This document shows, piece by piece, positions 27,233 to 37,087 of a stretch of 64,000 bases of DNA. The position numbers and the translations under genes were made by a program. This stretch comes from Helicobacter sp. 13S00482-2 (lineage in GTDB: Bacteria > Campylobacterota > Campylobacteria > Campylobacterales > Helicobacteraceae). Under the pieces are notes generated by a model. The model was given only the letters and a program-made list of their open reading frames with translations, searched no databases and had not been told where the DNA came from. The DNA is taken from NCBI RefSeq assembly GCF_002272795.1, contig NZ_MLAT01000006.1, forward strand, positions 58,506 through 122,505, read 5' to 3'. The number at the start of each line of letters is the position of its first letter. Position 1 is the stretch's first letter.

Positions 27233-28521
27233 ATGGCCAACTTTGTGAAGATAACTGAAAAGATTGCATTGATAAAGATGATCCAAAACAACGCATTCAC
27301 AACACTCACGGTGGTTAATCTGCCAACCTCTTCTGTGTCCCCCTTCACCTCAAATCCCCTAAAACAACCTACCATCGCTATTGCCCAACCAAAAAATGGT
27401 GCCTTGATAATTCCAACCCAAAAATGATTCCAACCTACCGTGTCATAGAATCTATCAATATATTGTCCAAAACCAACACCCAATTGATATTTAATAGCCA
27501 ACATTCCTCCAAATAATGCAAAGCCATCAGCCAAAAAGACCATTAAAGGCATTGCGATAACTAATGCTAAAACTCTAGGTAACACCAAAAACTCAAATAC
27601 ATTAAAATTCATTGTCTTCATCGCATCAAGCTCTTCGGTAATCTTCATTACTCCAATTTGTGCTGTAAAACTAGAGGCACTTCGCCCAGCAATCACTAGT
27701 GCAAGTATAAAAGGACCCATCTCTCGGAGCGAAAGCTTGGCTGTGGTTTCAACGCTCATCATTGGTACTCCCATACTCTGAAGTTGTATAGCTCCTTGTA
27801 ATGTAATAGCAGACCCCACAATGAGTGCTGTTAAAATACTTACAGGCAATGCTTTAAAACCTGATTGATTGATATGATAAAAAAGTGGCGCGATGCGTAT
27901 TCTTGATGGATGCAATATAGACTGGCAAAAAAAATAAAGCGTTATTCCTGTGAAATTAAAAAAATCTAATGTCTTGGTAAAAGCACCACAAATACTCTTC
28001 CCCAAAGACTCCATAGGAGTTAAAAATATTTTTGATGTCTTTTTTATGGTATTTTGGGAAGGATTTTTGCTTGATGCGTGTGTATCTAAGCGATTATTTT
28101 GAAGGATTTTTGGCAAAACTGCAGATATGGTCTCTAAAATTTTGCAAATCTTCTCAGAAGCATTGATGAAAGTTGTGTCTAGATTATAAAATCTTAGAAT
28201 CCTGAACAATGAAACTGCGAACATAAAATCAAAATTTTCTGTATGCTCAAAATCAATTATCAACTCTTTTGAAGTATTTTTGATATTAGATCTTAAGGCA
28301 TTGAGATATTTAGAGTGAGTTTGAAAGTTACAATTTCCATCAAGACAAATAATTAGTCTTTGAGAATCTTCCATAATTCTCAATGGCGATGAAAAGGATG
28401 TTTTGATATTTTGCATACTCGCATGTATATCTTGGGAGTGAATTTGAAAATCCCAGTCCCTATCAAGACAAACAATCAATTTTTGAGAATCTTTTAACAT
28501 TCTCAAAGAGGTTTTTGACAT
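27229..28521 (-). CDS. mlaE: MlaE permease with N-terminal STAS-like (MlaB-like) region
   Basis: Inner-membrane permease of the Mla system, 430 residues from ATG 28521 (GAAGGAC upstream; a longer reading from 28584 has no ribosome site). The C-terminal 260 residues are the MlaE core: VGSAITLQGAIQLQSMGVPMMSVETTAKLSLREMGPFILALVIAGR-type helices. The N-terminal 170 residues resemble a fused STAS/MlaB domain (ELIIDFEHTENFDFMFAVSLFRILR), the standalone partner in E. coli. A 41-residue unit at 6-46 is duplicated at 47-87. It is the first gene of the five-gene operon. Confidence 0.88.
   Translation of the reverse strand: MSKTSLRMLKDSQKLIVCLDRDWDFQIHSQDIHASMQNIKTSFSSPLRIMEDSQRLIICLDGNCNFQTHSKYLNALRSNIKNTSKELIIDFEHTENFDFMFAVSLFRILRFYNLDTTFINASEKICKILETISAVLPKILQNNRLDTHASSKNPSQNTIKKTSKIFLTPMESLGKSICGAFTKTLDFFNFTGITLYFFCQSILHPSRIRIAPLFYHINQSGFKALPVSILTALIVGSAITLQGAIQLQSMGVPMMSVETTAKLSLREMGPFILALVIAGRSASSFTAQIGVMKITEELDAMKTMNFNVFEFLVLPRVLALVIAMPLMVFLADGFALFGGMLAIKYQLGVGFGQYIDRFYDTVGWNHFWVGIIKAPFFGWAIAMVGCFRGFEVKGDTEEVGRLTTVSVVNALFWIIFINAIFSVIFTKLAI
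28261..28506 (-). repeat. tandem 123-bp duplication inside mlaE
   Basis: Two head-to-tail 41-codon units encode LRMLKDSQKLIVCLDRDWDF... and LRIMEDSQRLIICLDGNCNF.... They keep the motif LR(M/I)-x-x-DSQ-x-LI-x-CLD-x-x-x-x-FQ-x-HS-x and NIK near the end. The DNA copies have diverged clearly, so the duplication is old, yet the frame is intact. Confidence 0.8.
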
Positions 28522-28598
28522 TGTCCTTCCTTCGATATTTTTGCTAAGATTATAACAAAAAAAGTTGCATAAGCAACCATTCATTTAAGGGTCAAGAA

Positions 28599-29309
28599 AT
28601 GAATAGAATTAAAAAAATTGCTGTGGTATTAGCTTTCTTTCATATTCTTGCATGTGCCCAAGAAACTCCAGATTTATCCAGTGATAAAGCAATGCAGATA
28701 ACCAATCAAACAACAAAATATAAAAACGAAGGCTATGGAGTCACTCAAATCAGAGAAAAACAAACACTTATTCGTAAAAAAAGTGGAAAATACATTGGTG
28801 TGGGAATAGGAGTTTTTGAAATCAAAAAAAAATATGATCAAGAAATTCAGCAAGGTCTCCCTGCAATGTTGTCTTTAAAAACAGGCTCTCAAACATTTTT
28901 TAACAAAAATATAGGGATTCGAGGATTCTTTGGTTTGGATTTGGCAAGTGGATTTGCCAATTACAAATTAGAACCCGATCATAGCAACTCGTTTTTTGCT
29001 ATGATTTCTCTAGGGATTGATGTGATAGCTGAATTTCCTCTCAATCAAAGCTACAAGCATTTTTTAGGAGCATTTGCTGGACTTGGTGGCGGTGCACTGA
29101 TTTATGCAGATAACCAAAATTTTAAACTTATCAAAAATTCCATTTATGTTGCAGGCCTTATTATTGAAGCTGGAGTAACGCTTGATATTTTTGTGAAACA
29201 TCGAATAGAATTGGGGATAAAAGTTCTTCCAACTTCAAAAAGCCTACTTAACAACGGAGATTTCCAAACAAGTCTGATGCCATATGTAATGTATAATTAT
29301 AAATTCTAA
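28599..29309 (+). CDS. Helicobacter-type outer-membrane beta-barrel protein
   Basis: A 236-residue secreted protein with signal MNRIKKIAVVLAFFHILACA. After a polar linker come amphipathic strands (KYIGVGIGVFEI, IGIRGFFGLDLASG, FLGAFAGLGGG) and a closing strand ending MPYVMYNYKF with terminal Phe, as in small outer-membrane barrels. Function unknown. It is divergent from the Mla operon across a 77-bp gap. That gap holds a TATAAC -10 (28551-28556) and a short GTTGC/GCAAC hairpin (28564-28577). Confidence 0.75.
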   Translation: MNRIKKIAVVLAFFHILACAQETPDLSSDKAMQITNQTTKYKNEGYGVTQIREKQTLIRKKSGKYIGVGIGVFEIKKKYDQEIQQGLPAMLSLKTGSQTFFNKNIGIRGFFGLDLASGFANYKLEPDHSNSFFAMISLGIDVIAEFPLNQSYKHFLGAFAGLGGGALIYADNQNFKLIKNSIYVAGLIIEAGVTLDIFVKHRIELGIKVLPTSKSLLNNGDFQTSLMPYVMYNYKF

Positions 29310-29311
29310 AT

Positions 29312-31099
29312 TTATTCTACCGTCACGCTTTTTGCTAAATTTCTAGGCATATCCACATCATTTCCTAGCTTAATGGCAACCTCTAGTGCCAAAAGTTGCA
29401 ATGCCACCATCATAGAAAAAAACTCTTCCATATAATCTTGTGCAGGGTTAATATAAACCATATCATCAGCAGCTTGTACTTCTTGTGAACTGATAACACA
29501 AATCGTAGAATCCCTTGCACTAAGCTCCTCCACATTGCTTTTGATTTTTTCACTCAACAAATGTTGAGGCACCAAGGCAATAGTGAATAACAAAGAATCA
29601 GCCAATGCTATGGGCCCGTGTTTCATTTCTCCACTTGGATAGCCTTCTGCGTGCAAATAGCTAATTTCTTTGAGTTTTAATGCACCTTCTAGAGCCAAAG
29701 GATAAAATACATCTCTACCAATGAAGAAAAAGCCATGTCCGTGCAAATATCTCTTTGAAAGACGTTTTAATCTTTCATGAAGTTTAGGATCAACCTCTGT
29801 GGCCTTTATAGCTCGTACCATGGATTTGAACTGCTTTTGGAAACCTTCCTTATCAAGCAAGTTTTTTTGAGTTGCTATATACACCCCAAATATCCATAAA
29901 ACCATCATTTGCGTGGCAAATGCTTTTGTAGAAGCCACACCTTTTTCAATCCCTGCACGAGTTAAAATCACTGCATCACTTTCACGCACAATCGAACTGT
30001 TATCAACATTGCAAATTGCTAAAGTTTTTAGACGATTTTCCTTAGCGAGTTTAAGTGCTTCTAGAGTATCTGCAGTTTCTCCACTTTGAGAAATAACAAT
30101 AAAAAGTTCGGATTTTTTCATCACTGGATTTGCGTATCTAAATTCACTCGCCATCAATACATTGGTTCTGATTTTTGCAATTCTCTCTAAAAGATATTTT
30201 CCGCTCATAGCTGCGTGATAACTAGTTCCGCAGGCACAAATAGTAAGCTCATTGATGCCCTCAAGAAAATCCTCAGGAATAGATTCTAATACAACCCCTT
30301 CTTCATTTACCCTTCCCATCATCGTTTCAAGTAAAACCTTATGTTGTTCATAGATTTCTTTTTCCATAAAATACCTGAAACCATCTTTTTGTGCAAATGC
30401 TTTATTTTTCTCTAAAGATCTGATATTTTTTAAAGACTCAAAAGAATCAACATCCATATATCCCATATCTCCATCTTCAAGATAAACAACCTTATTAACA
30501 TATCCCATCACACAAGCATCTGAGCTTCCAAAATATACTCCATCATCTCCTTTACCAATAACCAATGGTGATCCATTTTTGGCATAAAAAATCCTGCCAG
30601 GATATTTCACGCTGATAAGTAAAATCGCATAAGCTCCCTTGAGAGATTGAATAGTTTGTTTAAAAGCTTCAAGTCCATCTTCTGTATGTTTTAAAGATTC
30701 TTCAAATAAACGTACGACAACCTCCGTATCTGTTTGACTTAAAAAAGAATGTCCTTTTTGCTCAAGATCTTTTTTGATTTCTTGATAATTTTCTATGATT
30801 CCATTATGAACAATATTACTAAATTCAGCAATTTGGGGGTGAGCATTAGTTTCTGTGGGTTTTCCGTGTGTTGCCCAACGTGTATGTCCTATCCCCACAC
30901 CAAATCCTTTGGAGAGAAAATCTGAACATTTATTTTCAAGATTGCAGATCTTTCCCACTGCTCTAAATGTTTTAAGCTCATCAGAACATAAAACGGCTAT
31001 ACCAGCACTATCATAACCTCTATATTCAAGCTCTTTGAGACCATTGATGAGTATTTCTTTTTTTTCGCTACTGCCGATATAGCCCACAATACCACACAT
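29312..31099 (-). CDS. glmS: glutamine--fructose-6-phosphate aminotransferase
   Basis: Makes glucosamine-6-phosphate, the first step to UDP-GlcNAc for peptidoglycan and lipid A. The 595 residues match the family. The N-terminal glutaminase starts MCGIVGYIGS, with Cys2 as nucleophile, and carries GHTRWATHG. Two SIS domains follow (CGTSYHA, then SQSGETADTLEAL). The C-terminus ends NLAKSVTVE as in other GlmS. No glmS ribozyme is expected or seen. It converges with the outer-membrane protein gene. Confidence 0.97.
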   Translation of the reverse strand: MCGIVGYIGSSEKKEILINGLKELEYRGYDSAGIAVLCSDELKTFRAVGKICNLENKCSDFLSKGFGVGIGHTRWATHGKPTETNAHPQIAEFSNIVHNGIIENYQEIKKDLEQKGHSFLSQTDTEVVVRLFEESLKHTEDGLEAFKQTIQSLKGAYAILLISVKYPGRIFYAKNGSPLVIGKGDDGVYFGSSDACVMGYVNKVVYLEDGDMGYMDVDSFESLKNIRSLEKNKAFAQKDGFRYFMEKEIYEQHKVLLETMMGRVNEEGVVLESIPEDFLEGINELTICACGTSYHAAMSGKYLLERIAKIRTNVLMASEFRYANPVMKKSELFIVISQSGETADTLEALKLAKENRLKTLAICNVDNSSIVRESDAVILTRAGIEKGVASTKAFATQMMVLWIFGVYIATQKNLLDKEGFQKQFKSMVRAIKATEVDPKLHERLKRLSKRYLHGHGFFFIGRDVFYPLALEGALKLKEISYLHAEGYPSGEMKHGPIALADSLLFTIALVPQHLLSEKIKSNVEELSARDSTICVISSQEVQAADDMVYINPAQDYMEEFFSMMVALQLLALEVAIKLGNDVDMPRNLAKSVTVE

Positions 31100-31195
31100 T
31101 CAAAACCTCCAAAATTTCAATTTTTAGCATTTTACAATAAACTCATTTATTGTTCTTAAAAAAAGATTTATTCAAAAAACAGAAACCTTTTTAAG

Positions 31196-31201
31196 TATAA
31201 T
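31196..31201 (+). promoter_or_regulatory. -10 box for ilvD
   Basis: TATAAT preceded by TTAAG, 29 nt before the ilvD ATG; AAGGA is at the ribosome-site position. Confidence 0.55.
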
Positions 31202-31230
31202 ATTCCCACACTATAAACTAAGGATAGAAA

Positions 31231-32922
31231 ATGCGAAGCGATACCATTAAAAAAGGACATTCAAGAACGCCTCATAGAAGTTTGCTTAGAGGCGTGGGGC
31301 TCAAAGATGAAGACTTTGATAAGCCATTTATTGGAGTAGCAAATAGCCATATTGATATTATACCTGGTCATTATTTTCTGCCTGAATATGGAAAAATCGT
31401 GAAGGAAGAGATTCGCAAAGCTGGTGGCGTTCCTTTTGAATTTAATACAATAGGAGTGGATGATGGCATAGCAATGGGACATAGTGGAATGCTTTATAGT
31501 TTGCCAAGCAGAGAGCTTATCGCGGACTGCATAGAAACAGTTATGAACGCTCACAAGCTTGATGCAATGATCTGTATTCCCAACTGTGACAAAATAGTTC
31601 CAGGAATGCTAATGGGTGCTCTGAGAGTAAATGTTCCTACTATTTTTGTAAGCGGTGGACCAATGTTGGCAGGAACACTCAATGATGGAAGTCGTATTGG
31701 TCTTTCACAGGTATTTGAAGCTATAGGAGCTTATGAAGCTAAAAAAATAGATAAAGATAAACTCTATGAAATTGAATGCAAAGCTTGTCCAAGCGGAGGA
31801 AGTTGTAGTGGCATGTTCACAGCTAACTCTATGAATACACTCTGTGAAGCGATGGGCATAGCTCTTCCTGGAAATGGAACTATCCCTGCTCTTACCAAGG
31901 AAAGAGAAGAACTATTAAGAAAAGCAGCTAGAAGAATCGTAGAAATTGCCCTTGATGAAGCAAAATCTGAAAAATTCAAAATGAAAAATATCGTTAATCA
32001 CAAAGCCATTCACAATGCTTTTGTGGTTGATATGGCAATGGGAGGTAGCACCAATACAGTCTTACATATGTTGGCTATTGCCAAAGAAGCGGATGTGGAT
32101 TTCAATCTTAAAAATATAAATGAAATCGCAAAAAATGTTTCTCATCTCACAAAAATAGCACCTGCAGTCACAAATGTATTTATGGAAGATATCAATCGTG
32201 CTGGAGGCGTGAGTGCTGTAATGAATGAAGTGAATAAAAGGGGTGGGATTATCTATGACACTTTAACCATCACCGGGGAAAGCACGATAGAACGTATCAA
32301 AAATGCCTCTATCAAAGATACTGCCATTATTCATACAAATGAAACTGCATACTCGCAGACAGGTGGATTAAAAATACTTTATGGAAATCTCGCTCAAGAA
32401 GGAGCTGTCATTAAAGCTGGTGCAATGGTAGAAGGGATGAAAAACTTCACAGGATCTGCAGTGGTTTTTGACTCTCAAGATGAAGCTATAACAGGAATTT
32501 CAACAGGTAAGGTAAAATCTGGGGATGTTGTTATTATTCGCTATGAAGGTCCAAAAGGAGGTCCAGGTATGCCAGAAATGCTAAGTCCCACAAGCCTCAT
32601 AATGGGAATGGGACTTGGAGAATCTGTAGCACTTGTCACAGATGGGAGATTTAGTGGAGCTACAAGGGGTGCTTGCATTGGACATGTCAGTCCAGAAGCC
32701 GCAGAAGGTGGAATAATAGCACTAGTAGAAAATGGTGATCAAATCAAAATTGATGTCAATAATGGAATACTCGAACTCCTCGTAAATCAGGAAGTTCTTG
32801 ATGCTAGAAGAAAAAAATGGCAACCTAAATGCAAGAAAATAGAAAGCAAATGGCTCAAACGTTATGCCTTGCTAGTAGGAAATGCAAGCAATGGAGCAAT
32901 GCTAAAAACAGAGCTAGACTAA
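31231..32922 (+). CDS. ilvD: dihydroxy-acid dehydratase
   Basis: Iron-sulfur dehydratase of the valine/isoleucine pathway. The 563 residues are full length. The cluster-ligand motifs [12 protein letters not shown] and [17 protein letters not shown] are both present, as is the C-terminal [16 protein letters not shown]. The start has AAGGA upstream. H. pylori lacks this pathway, so its presence points to a Helicobacter with fuller amino-acid synthesis. No other ilv gene is nearby. The broken restriction-modification pair follows within 43 nt. Confidence 0.96.
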   Translation: MRSDTIKKGHSRTPHRSLLRGVGLKDEDFDKPFIGVANSHIDIIPGHYFLPEYGKIVKEEIRKAGGVPFEFNTIGVDDGIAMGHSGMLYSLPSRELIADCIETVMNAHKLDAMICIPNCDKIVPGMLMGALRVNVPTIFVSGGPMLAGTLNDGSRIGLSQVFEAIGAYEAKKIDKDKLYEIECKACPSGGSCSGMFTANSMNTLCEAMGIALPGNGTIPALTKEREELLRKAARRIVEIALDEAKSEKFKMKNIVNHKAIHNAFVVDMAMGGSTNTVLHMLAIAKEADVDFNLKNINEIAKNVSHLTKIAPAVTNVFMEDINRAGGVSAVMNEVNKRGGIIYDTLTITGESTIERIKNASIKDTAIIHTNETAYSQTGGLKILYGNLAQEGAVIKAGAMVEGMKNFTGSAVVFDSQDEAITGISTGKVKSGDVVIIRYEGPKGGPGMPEMLSPTSLIMGMGLGESVALVTDGRFSGATRGACIGHVSPEAAEGGIIALVENGDQIKIDVNNGILELLVNQEVLDARRKKWQPKCKKIESKWLKRYALLVGNASNGAMLKTELD

Positions 32923-32964
32923 AGAAGTTCTAGCACAAAAACATCATTTCAAGATTATAAGGAT

Positions 32965-33854
32965 TTGAAAGTGACAGCGATATCGCTATTTTCAGGGTGT
33001 GGAGGCTTAGATCTAGGGTTTATTAAAGCTGGATTCAAAATTTTATGGGCAAATGATTATGACAAAGAAGCGACTGAAAGCTATAGGAGAAATATTGGTA
33101 ATCATATAGTTTGTAAGAGTATCTATGATATCAACACAGATGATATACCTGATGCGGATGTATTAATAGGTGGTTTTCCATGTCTAGGATTTACAGTAGC
33201 AAAAAAACAGAAATTTAGACTGCGAATATAATCAACTTTTTCAAGAATATGCAAGGGTGCTAAAAGCAAAACAACCAAAATATTTTGTAGTAGAGAATGT
33301 CACGGGAATTAAAAGTGGCAGGGAGTTTAATGATTTTTTCCATAATGTTATTTTAGAAAAATTTAAAAAATCAGGGGCAAATGGTGATTATAAAATAAAA
33401 TATAAAATACTAACAGCTTCAGATTATGGAGTCCCGCAAAATAGAAAAAGAATAATCATTTTTGGAACAAGGAGCGATATTATTGTTGAACCTAGTTTTC
33501 CAACTTGCCATCTTCAAGGTAAAATAACATTGAGAGATGCTATTTTTGATTTACCTAGAGAACATAATCAAGCAATCCCAAACCATATAGGAAATAAACA
33601 TAAAGTTAAAATCAATGGCTATGTTGGCAATAGGCATCTTGATTGGGATAAACCATCTCCTACAATTACAGGCAGAGGAAGTAGAAGTGGTGGTGCCGTA
33701 AAGAGAATGTGCAAGAATGCAATCCTTTCCTGATAATTTTTATTTTAAGGGAAGTAATGGAGCATGTTATTCTCAGATTGGCAATGCAGTTCCCCCGATT
33801 ATGTCTTTTTTTATTGCAAATGAATTTAGAGAATTATTTGGAAAAAAAAGATGA
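32965..33854 (+). pseudogene. Type II DNA cytosine-5 methyltransferase, two frameshifts
   Basis: m5C methyltransferase with motif I FSGCGGLDLGF, motif IV GGFPCLGF (catalytic PC), motif VI VVENV and C-terminal YSQIGNAVPP, but spread over three frames. Frame 1 stops at 33231. Removing one A from the A7 run at 33201-33207 continues into NLDCEYNQLF and the second frame. That frame ends at 33733, and removing one A from the A3 at 33700-33702 restores ECARMQSFPDNF and runs to the TGA at 33852-33854. Repaired, it would be 295 residues, near the M.HhaI size. It starts at TTG. No nonsense mutation is seen besides the shifts. Confidence 0.85.
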
Positions 33855-33908
33855 ATTTCAATCATTTGGATTGGGAATTACCATACAAAAATAAAATTAT
33901 AGGAATAT

Positions 33909-34911
33909 ATGATGCACAAAGAACTTTATTCGATTAAACTGATTAGGGATTATTTAGAGAATAAAGGGGTTATTTCAAGCACAATATCAAATATTGATGA
34001 GTTGTATATATTTTTCAAATATCTATCAAGTCCCGATAGTAGAGAAAAATTCAATTCTCTATATATCCTAAACTATATCAATCAATACATAGTTGATGAG
34101 GACGTTGCAAAAAGAAAGACTTCTGCTAGAATTTTTGAAGATTTGTTGGCAATAATATTTAATGGAGAGGTTGCTGACAATAAAAAAAAGGGAAAATATC
34201 AAAAGCGAAGTTCCAGCTTATTTTAATTTATCAAAAGATAAAGTAGCAGGGAACAAGAGAGAGAAAATTGATCTCTTGTTTGACAAAAAATATGGAATAT
34301 CTCTTAAAACCCTCATGATGAATAACTCTGAAATCAACATGGGTTCGTTTGAAAAAAAGTTCTATTTGATGGGCTTAATGTCTCTCATTATCTTACAGAA
34401 AGAAAAACTGAGAGCGAAATTGGGTTAGGTTCAATTCCCAGACTTAGAAATTTATTACAAAAAATTTCTGATAATGGTTTTTATGCAGTTTTTGAAGAAC
34501 GATTTGCCAAGATGTTTAGTTTTATCTTTTCAGATGATTTGATCCTAGCTATAAAGGATACAAATAGATTGTATTTATATTTTTTTAAAGGTTCTGAACT
34601 GATAGATACTAGTAATCAAAAGAATTTCTAATGTTGATGAGCTATTGAGCATTATCAATAGATGGGAAGGTAATAGCATAAGAATCAATCGAACAAAATT
34701 GATAGAATCCTGCAAGAGAAGCGTTACATTAGATCTATCTGTACTTAATCGTACTATTATGAAGACAATCAATGAGTTTGATTACAAACTCCACGAAACT
34801 TATGTTAAATACTTTAATGTTCCTGACAACCACAAACTAAAAAGTATCATGATAAAAGAAATTGAGAGTTTATTTAATGGTTTTGAAATAAAATTCAAAG
34901 TATTAAAATAA
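33909..34911 (+). pseudogene. probable Type II restriction endonuclease, three frameshifts
   Basis: Reading pieces at 33909-34226, about 34190-34356, about 34359-34620 and 34621-34911 join into one protein of about 333 residues if three A-runs are corrected: A8 at 34182-34189 (one too many), A7 at 34352-34358 (one too few) and A4 at 34618-34621 (one too many). The joined protein carries a plausible nuclease-like core (KREKIDLLFDKKYGISLKTL, a D-x(n)-LK pattern) but I do not recognise the family. Position 54 nt after the cytosine methyltransferase makes it the matching endonuclease. It is inactive as written. Confidence 0.65.
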
Positions 34912-35397
34912 ATAATTTTTTATTTTTTCATCAATGTCTTTTTAATATGATTTAACAATGCCAATCTCTTTCAAAGAAATACAGAAAAGATTCAATCTAT
35001 AGCAATGAAGCCATATCTGCAGGATCATCTGTGATAACAGGGTTGAGCTTTGATTAGGATTTTAACCAGAACTAGACATAAAGCACTATAATCTTATCAT
35101 TAGCTGTATCAAAATAAGCACAATACCTCTAATGCCATCTCAAATCCCTTGTTCGAAAATAAGGATCAATAGCACATTGATTTAATAAAAAAGATGTATA
35201 ATGTGTCCAATTACTAATTATGTTGTTTTGTTCTTAACAACAATAACAGATTTTCTTCTTTGATTTGGAATAATCATCTAGATGTTCTGACAAGAAATTT
35301 TAGAGTTCTAATTTACTAATATTACTGATTCTAATTCATTGATCGTGCGATTTGTATTTTAAAAATACAGCAAAAACTCTTAAAACAGAGGTAAGAT
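34912..35397. other. 486-bp gene-free stretch with possible decayed gene
   Basis: No intact frame of note. On the minus strand, about 35180 down to 34995, a stop-riddled reading contains YFDTANDKIIVLYV, faintly like the C-terminal half of RelE/HigB-type toxins. This is only suggestive. The right end holds the palindrome and ribosome site of the efflux operon. Confidence 0.4.
35353..35369. promoter_or_regulatory. 17-bp palindrome before the efflux operon, putative operator
   Basis: TGTATTTTAAAAATACA is a perfect 8-1-8 inverted repeat ending 28 nt before the ATG of the MFS gene. It resembles the TetR-type CmeR site before the Campylobacter cmeABC pump (TGTAATAAATATTACA by recall). It also shares TGTAT-N7-ATACA with the porin palindrome at 15526-15542. 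It is probably a repressor site; no regulator gene is adjacent. Confidence 0.5.
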
Positions 35398-37068
35398 ATG
35401 CCACAGAATTTGAACGAAGTCCTCAAACCCAACGAAATGCCTTCTTTTTGGGGATCTGTAGCAAGACCAGAGCTTCCTACAAAAATAAAGCTTGTATATG
35501 CACTAGGGTGGTTGGTTGCACTATTTGCAGCTGGACTACAAAATAATCTCACCATTGCAAATATCAATCAAATTCAAGGCTATTTAGGTATCACACCTGC
35601 TGAAGGAGCTATATTAACAGCTTGTTATTATATGGGTTATGCTTGGACAAGCGTGGTGCTTTTTAAAATACGTCAACAATTTGGAATGAGAGTTTTTTTT
35701 GGTGGCGTCGTAATTGTGTTGTGTATTGCACATATCATACAGATGTTTAGCAATAATTTCTATGTTTATGCATTCAGTCGTTTTCTTAATGGACTCGTAG
35801 GAAGCGGTCTATCAACTTTTTGTGCCTACTATGCCATGCAAATGCTTCCAAAAACCAAGACCTATCTTGTTATGTGCGTAAGTGTAGGACTTATGCAGGT
35901 GGGTTCTCCATTTGCAAGATGGCTAGATCCATTTTTAATGTTAGGAGAAGATGCTCACTTAGTTGCATTTATTGATACAGGTACCACACTTTTTGTTCTA
36001 GCGGCATATTTACTCATTGAGCTTCCTCCTTCTCAGTTAGGTAAAGCTTTTTCCATAAGGGATATTCCATCTTTGAGTCTTTATGCAATAGGCACAGCGA
36101 CTTGTTGCTTGATTTTTAGCTTAGGAACCATCATTTGGTGGGATAAACCTTGGATTGCATATGGAACATGTATTGGAGTCACTTGCATTGTAGGATTTTT
36201 TCTGATTGAAATTAACAGAACCAGACCTCTAATAAATTTTTCTTTCGTAGGAACACTTCAAGTATTCAAACTTGCTCTTGCTGGTGCTTTTGCTAGAATG
36301 TGTCTGACTGAGCAAACCACAGGAGCCACAGGATTGTTTAGAAATGTTTTAGGGTATTCAGATTATCAACTTGCAGATTACTATGGGATTGTGACTTTAG
36401 GTGCACTGTTTGGTGGATTATCTTGTATTGTGGTGATGGGATATAAACGCACTTCAATCATCTTGATTCTCTCTTTTGCAATGCTTATTGTCGGCTCTTT
36501 TGCTTCTACAAACCTATCCCCACAAATAACTCCTGCTCAATTATATATTCCTCAGTTTCTTATAGCTGCAGCAAGTGTATTTTTTATCGGACCCTTATTT
36601 GCTGAAGGGATTATTGTTTCGCTTTCACGAGGTGGGGGATACGTATTGACTTTTATTGCTATTTTTAGTTTTTCTCAAAGCGTGTTTGGACAATTTGGAT
36701 CTGCATTGGTGAGCTATTTTATAAAAGTTCGTACAGCTAGCAGACTTCAAGATATTATCAATCACACTCCAGAAACAAATCTAGCATTAAATATCAATCC
36801 TGATTTTATCACCCAAATCACTAAACAAGCTGGGGTGATGGCCTATAGTGATTTATTTTGCATCGTTGGTTATATAGCAATTGGAATCTTTTTATTTTTG
36901 GTGTTGCATTGGCTCTATTTTGCAGTTGGTAAAAAAACTGCTGTTGATCGAGAACTTGCGATACTAGGCCGCAGAACAGCTATTGCAAACCTCCGAACCA
37001 AAACTTTCTTAGATGAGTTAGAAAAAAGAAATCTAAAAGAAAATCAAAATAATGATACGCATCTTTAA
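35398..37068 (+). CDS. MFS drug:H+ antiporter (DHA2/EmrB-like)
   Basis: An inner-membrane transporter of 556 residues with about 14 hydrophobic helices, the DHA2 pattern. The N-terminal half opens with an amphipathic lead and a first helix (YALGWLVALFAAGLQNNLTIANI) and contains the helix-4 region FSRFLNGLVGSGLSTF. It starts at ATG 35398 with GAGG upstream. It is the first gene of a tripartite efflux operon with the HlyD/EmrA-like adaptor and TolC-like channel that follow. Substrate unknown; likely drugs, bile salts or fatty acids. Confidence 0.88.
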   Translation: MPQNLNEVLKPNEMPSFWGSVARPELPTKIKLVYALGWLVALFAAGLQNNLTIANINQIQGYLGITPAEGAILTACYYMGYAWTSVVLFKIRQQFGMRVFFGGVVIVLCIAHIIQMFSNNFYVYAFSRFLNGLVGSGLSTFCAYYAMQMLPKTKTYLVMCVSVGLMQVGSPFARWLDPFLMLGEDAHLVAFIDTGTTLFVLAAYLLIELPPSQLGKAFSIRDIPSLSLYAIGTATCCLIFSLGTIIWWDKPWIAYGTCIGVTCIVGFFLIEINRTRPLINFSFVGTLQVFKLALAGAFARMCLTEQTTGATGLFRNVLGYSDYQLADYYGIVTLGALFGGLSCIVVMGYKRTSIILILSFAMLIVGSFASTNLSPQITPAQLYIPQFLIAAASVFFIGPLFAEGIIVSLSRGGGYVLTFIAIFSFSQSVFGQFGSALVSYFIKVRTASRLQDIINHTPETNLALNINPDFITQITKQAGVMAYSDLFCIVGYIAIGIFLFLVLHWLYFAVGKKTAVDRELAILGRRTAIANLRTKTFLDELEKRNLKENQNNDTHL

Positions 37069-37087
37069 TCCATAAAAAGGAATCCCT

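Noticed and set aside
31100..31230. Leader regulation (riboswitch or attenuator) ahead of glmS or ilvD
   Set aside because: The shared gap is 131 bp with a plain promoter and ribosome site; no leader peptide or strong structure is visible.
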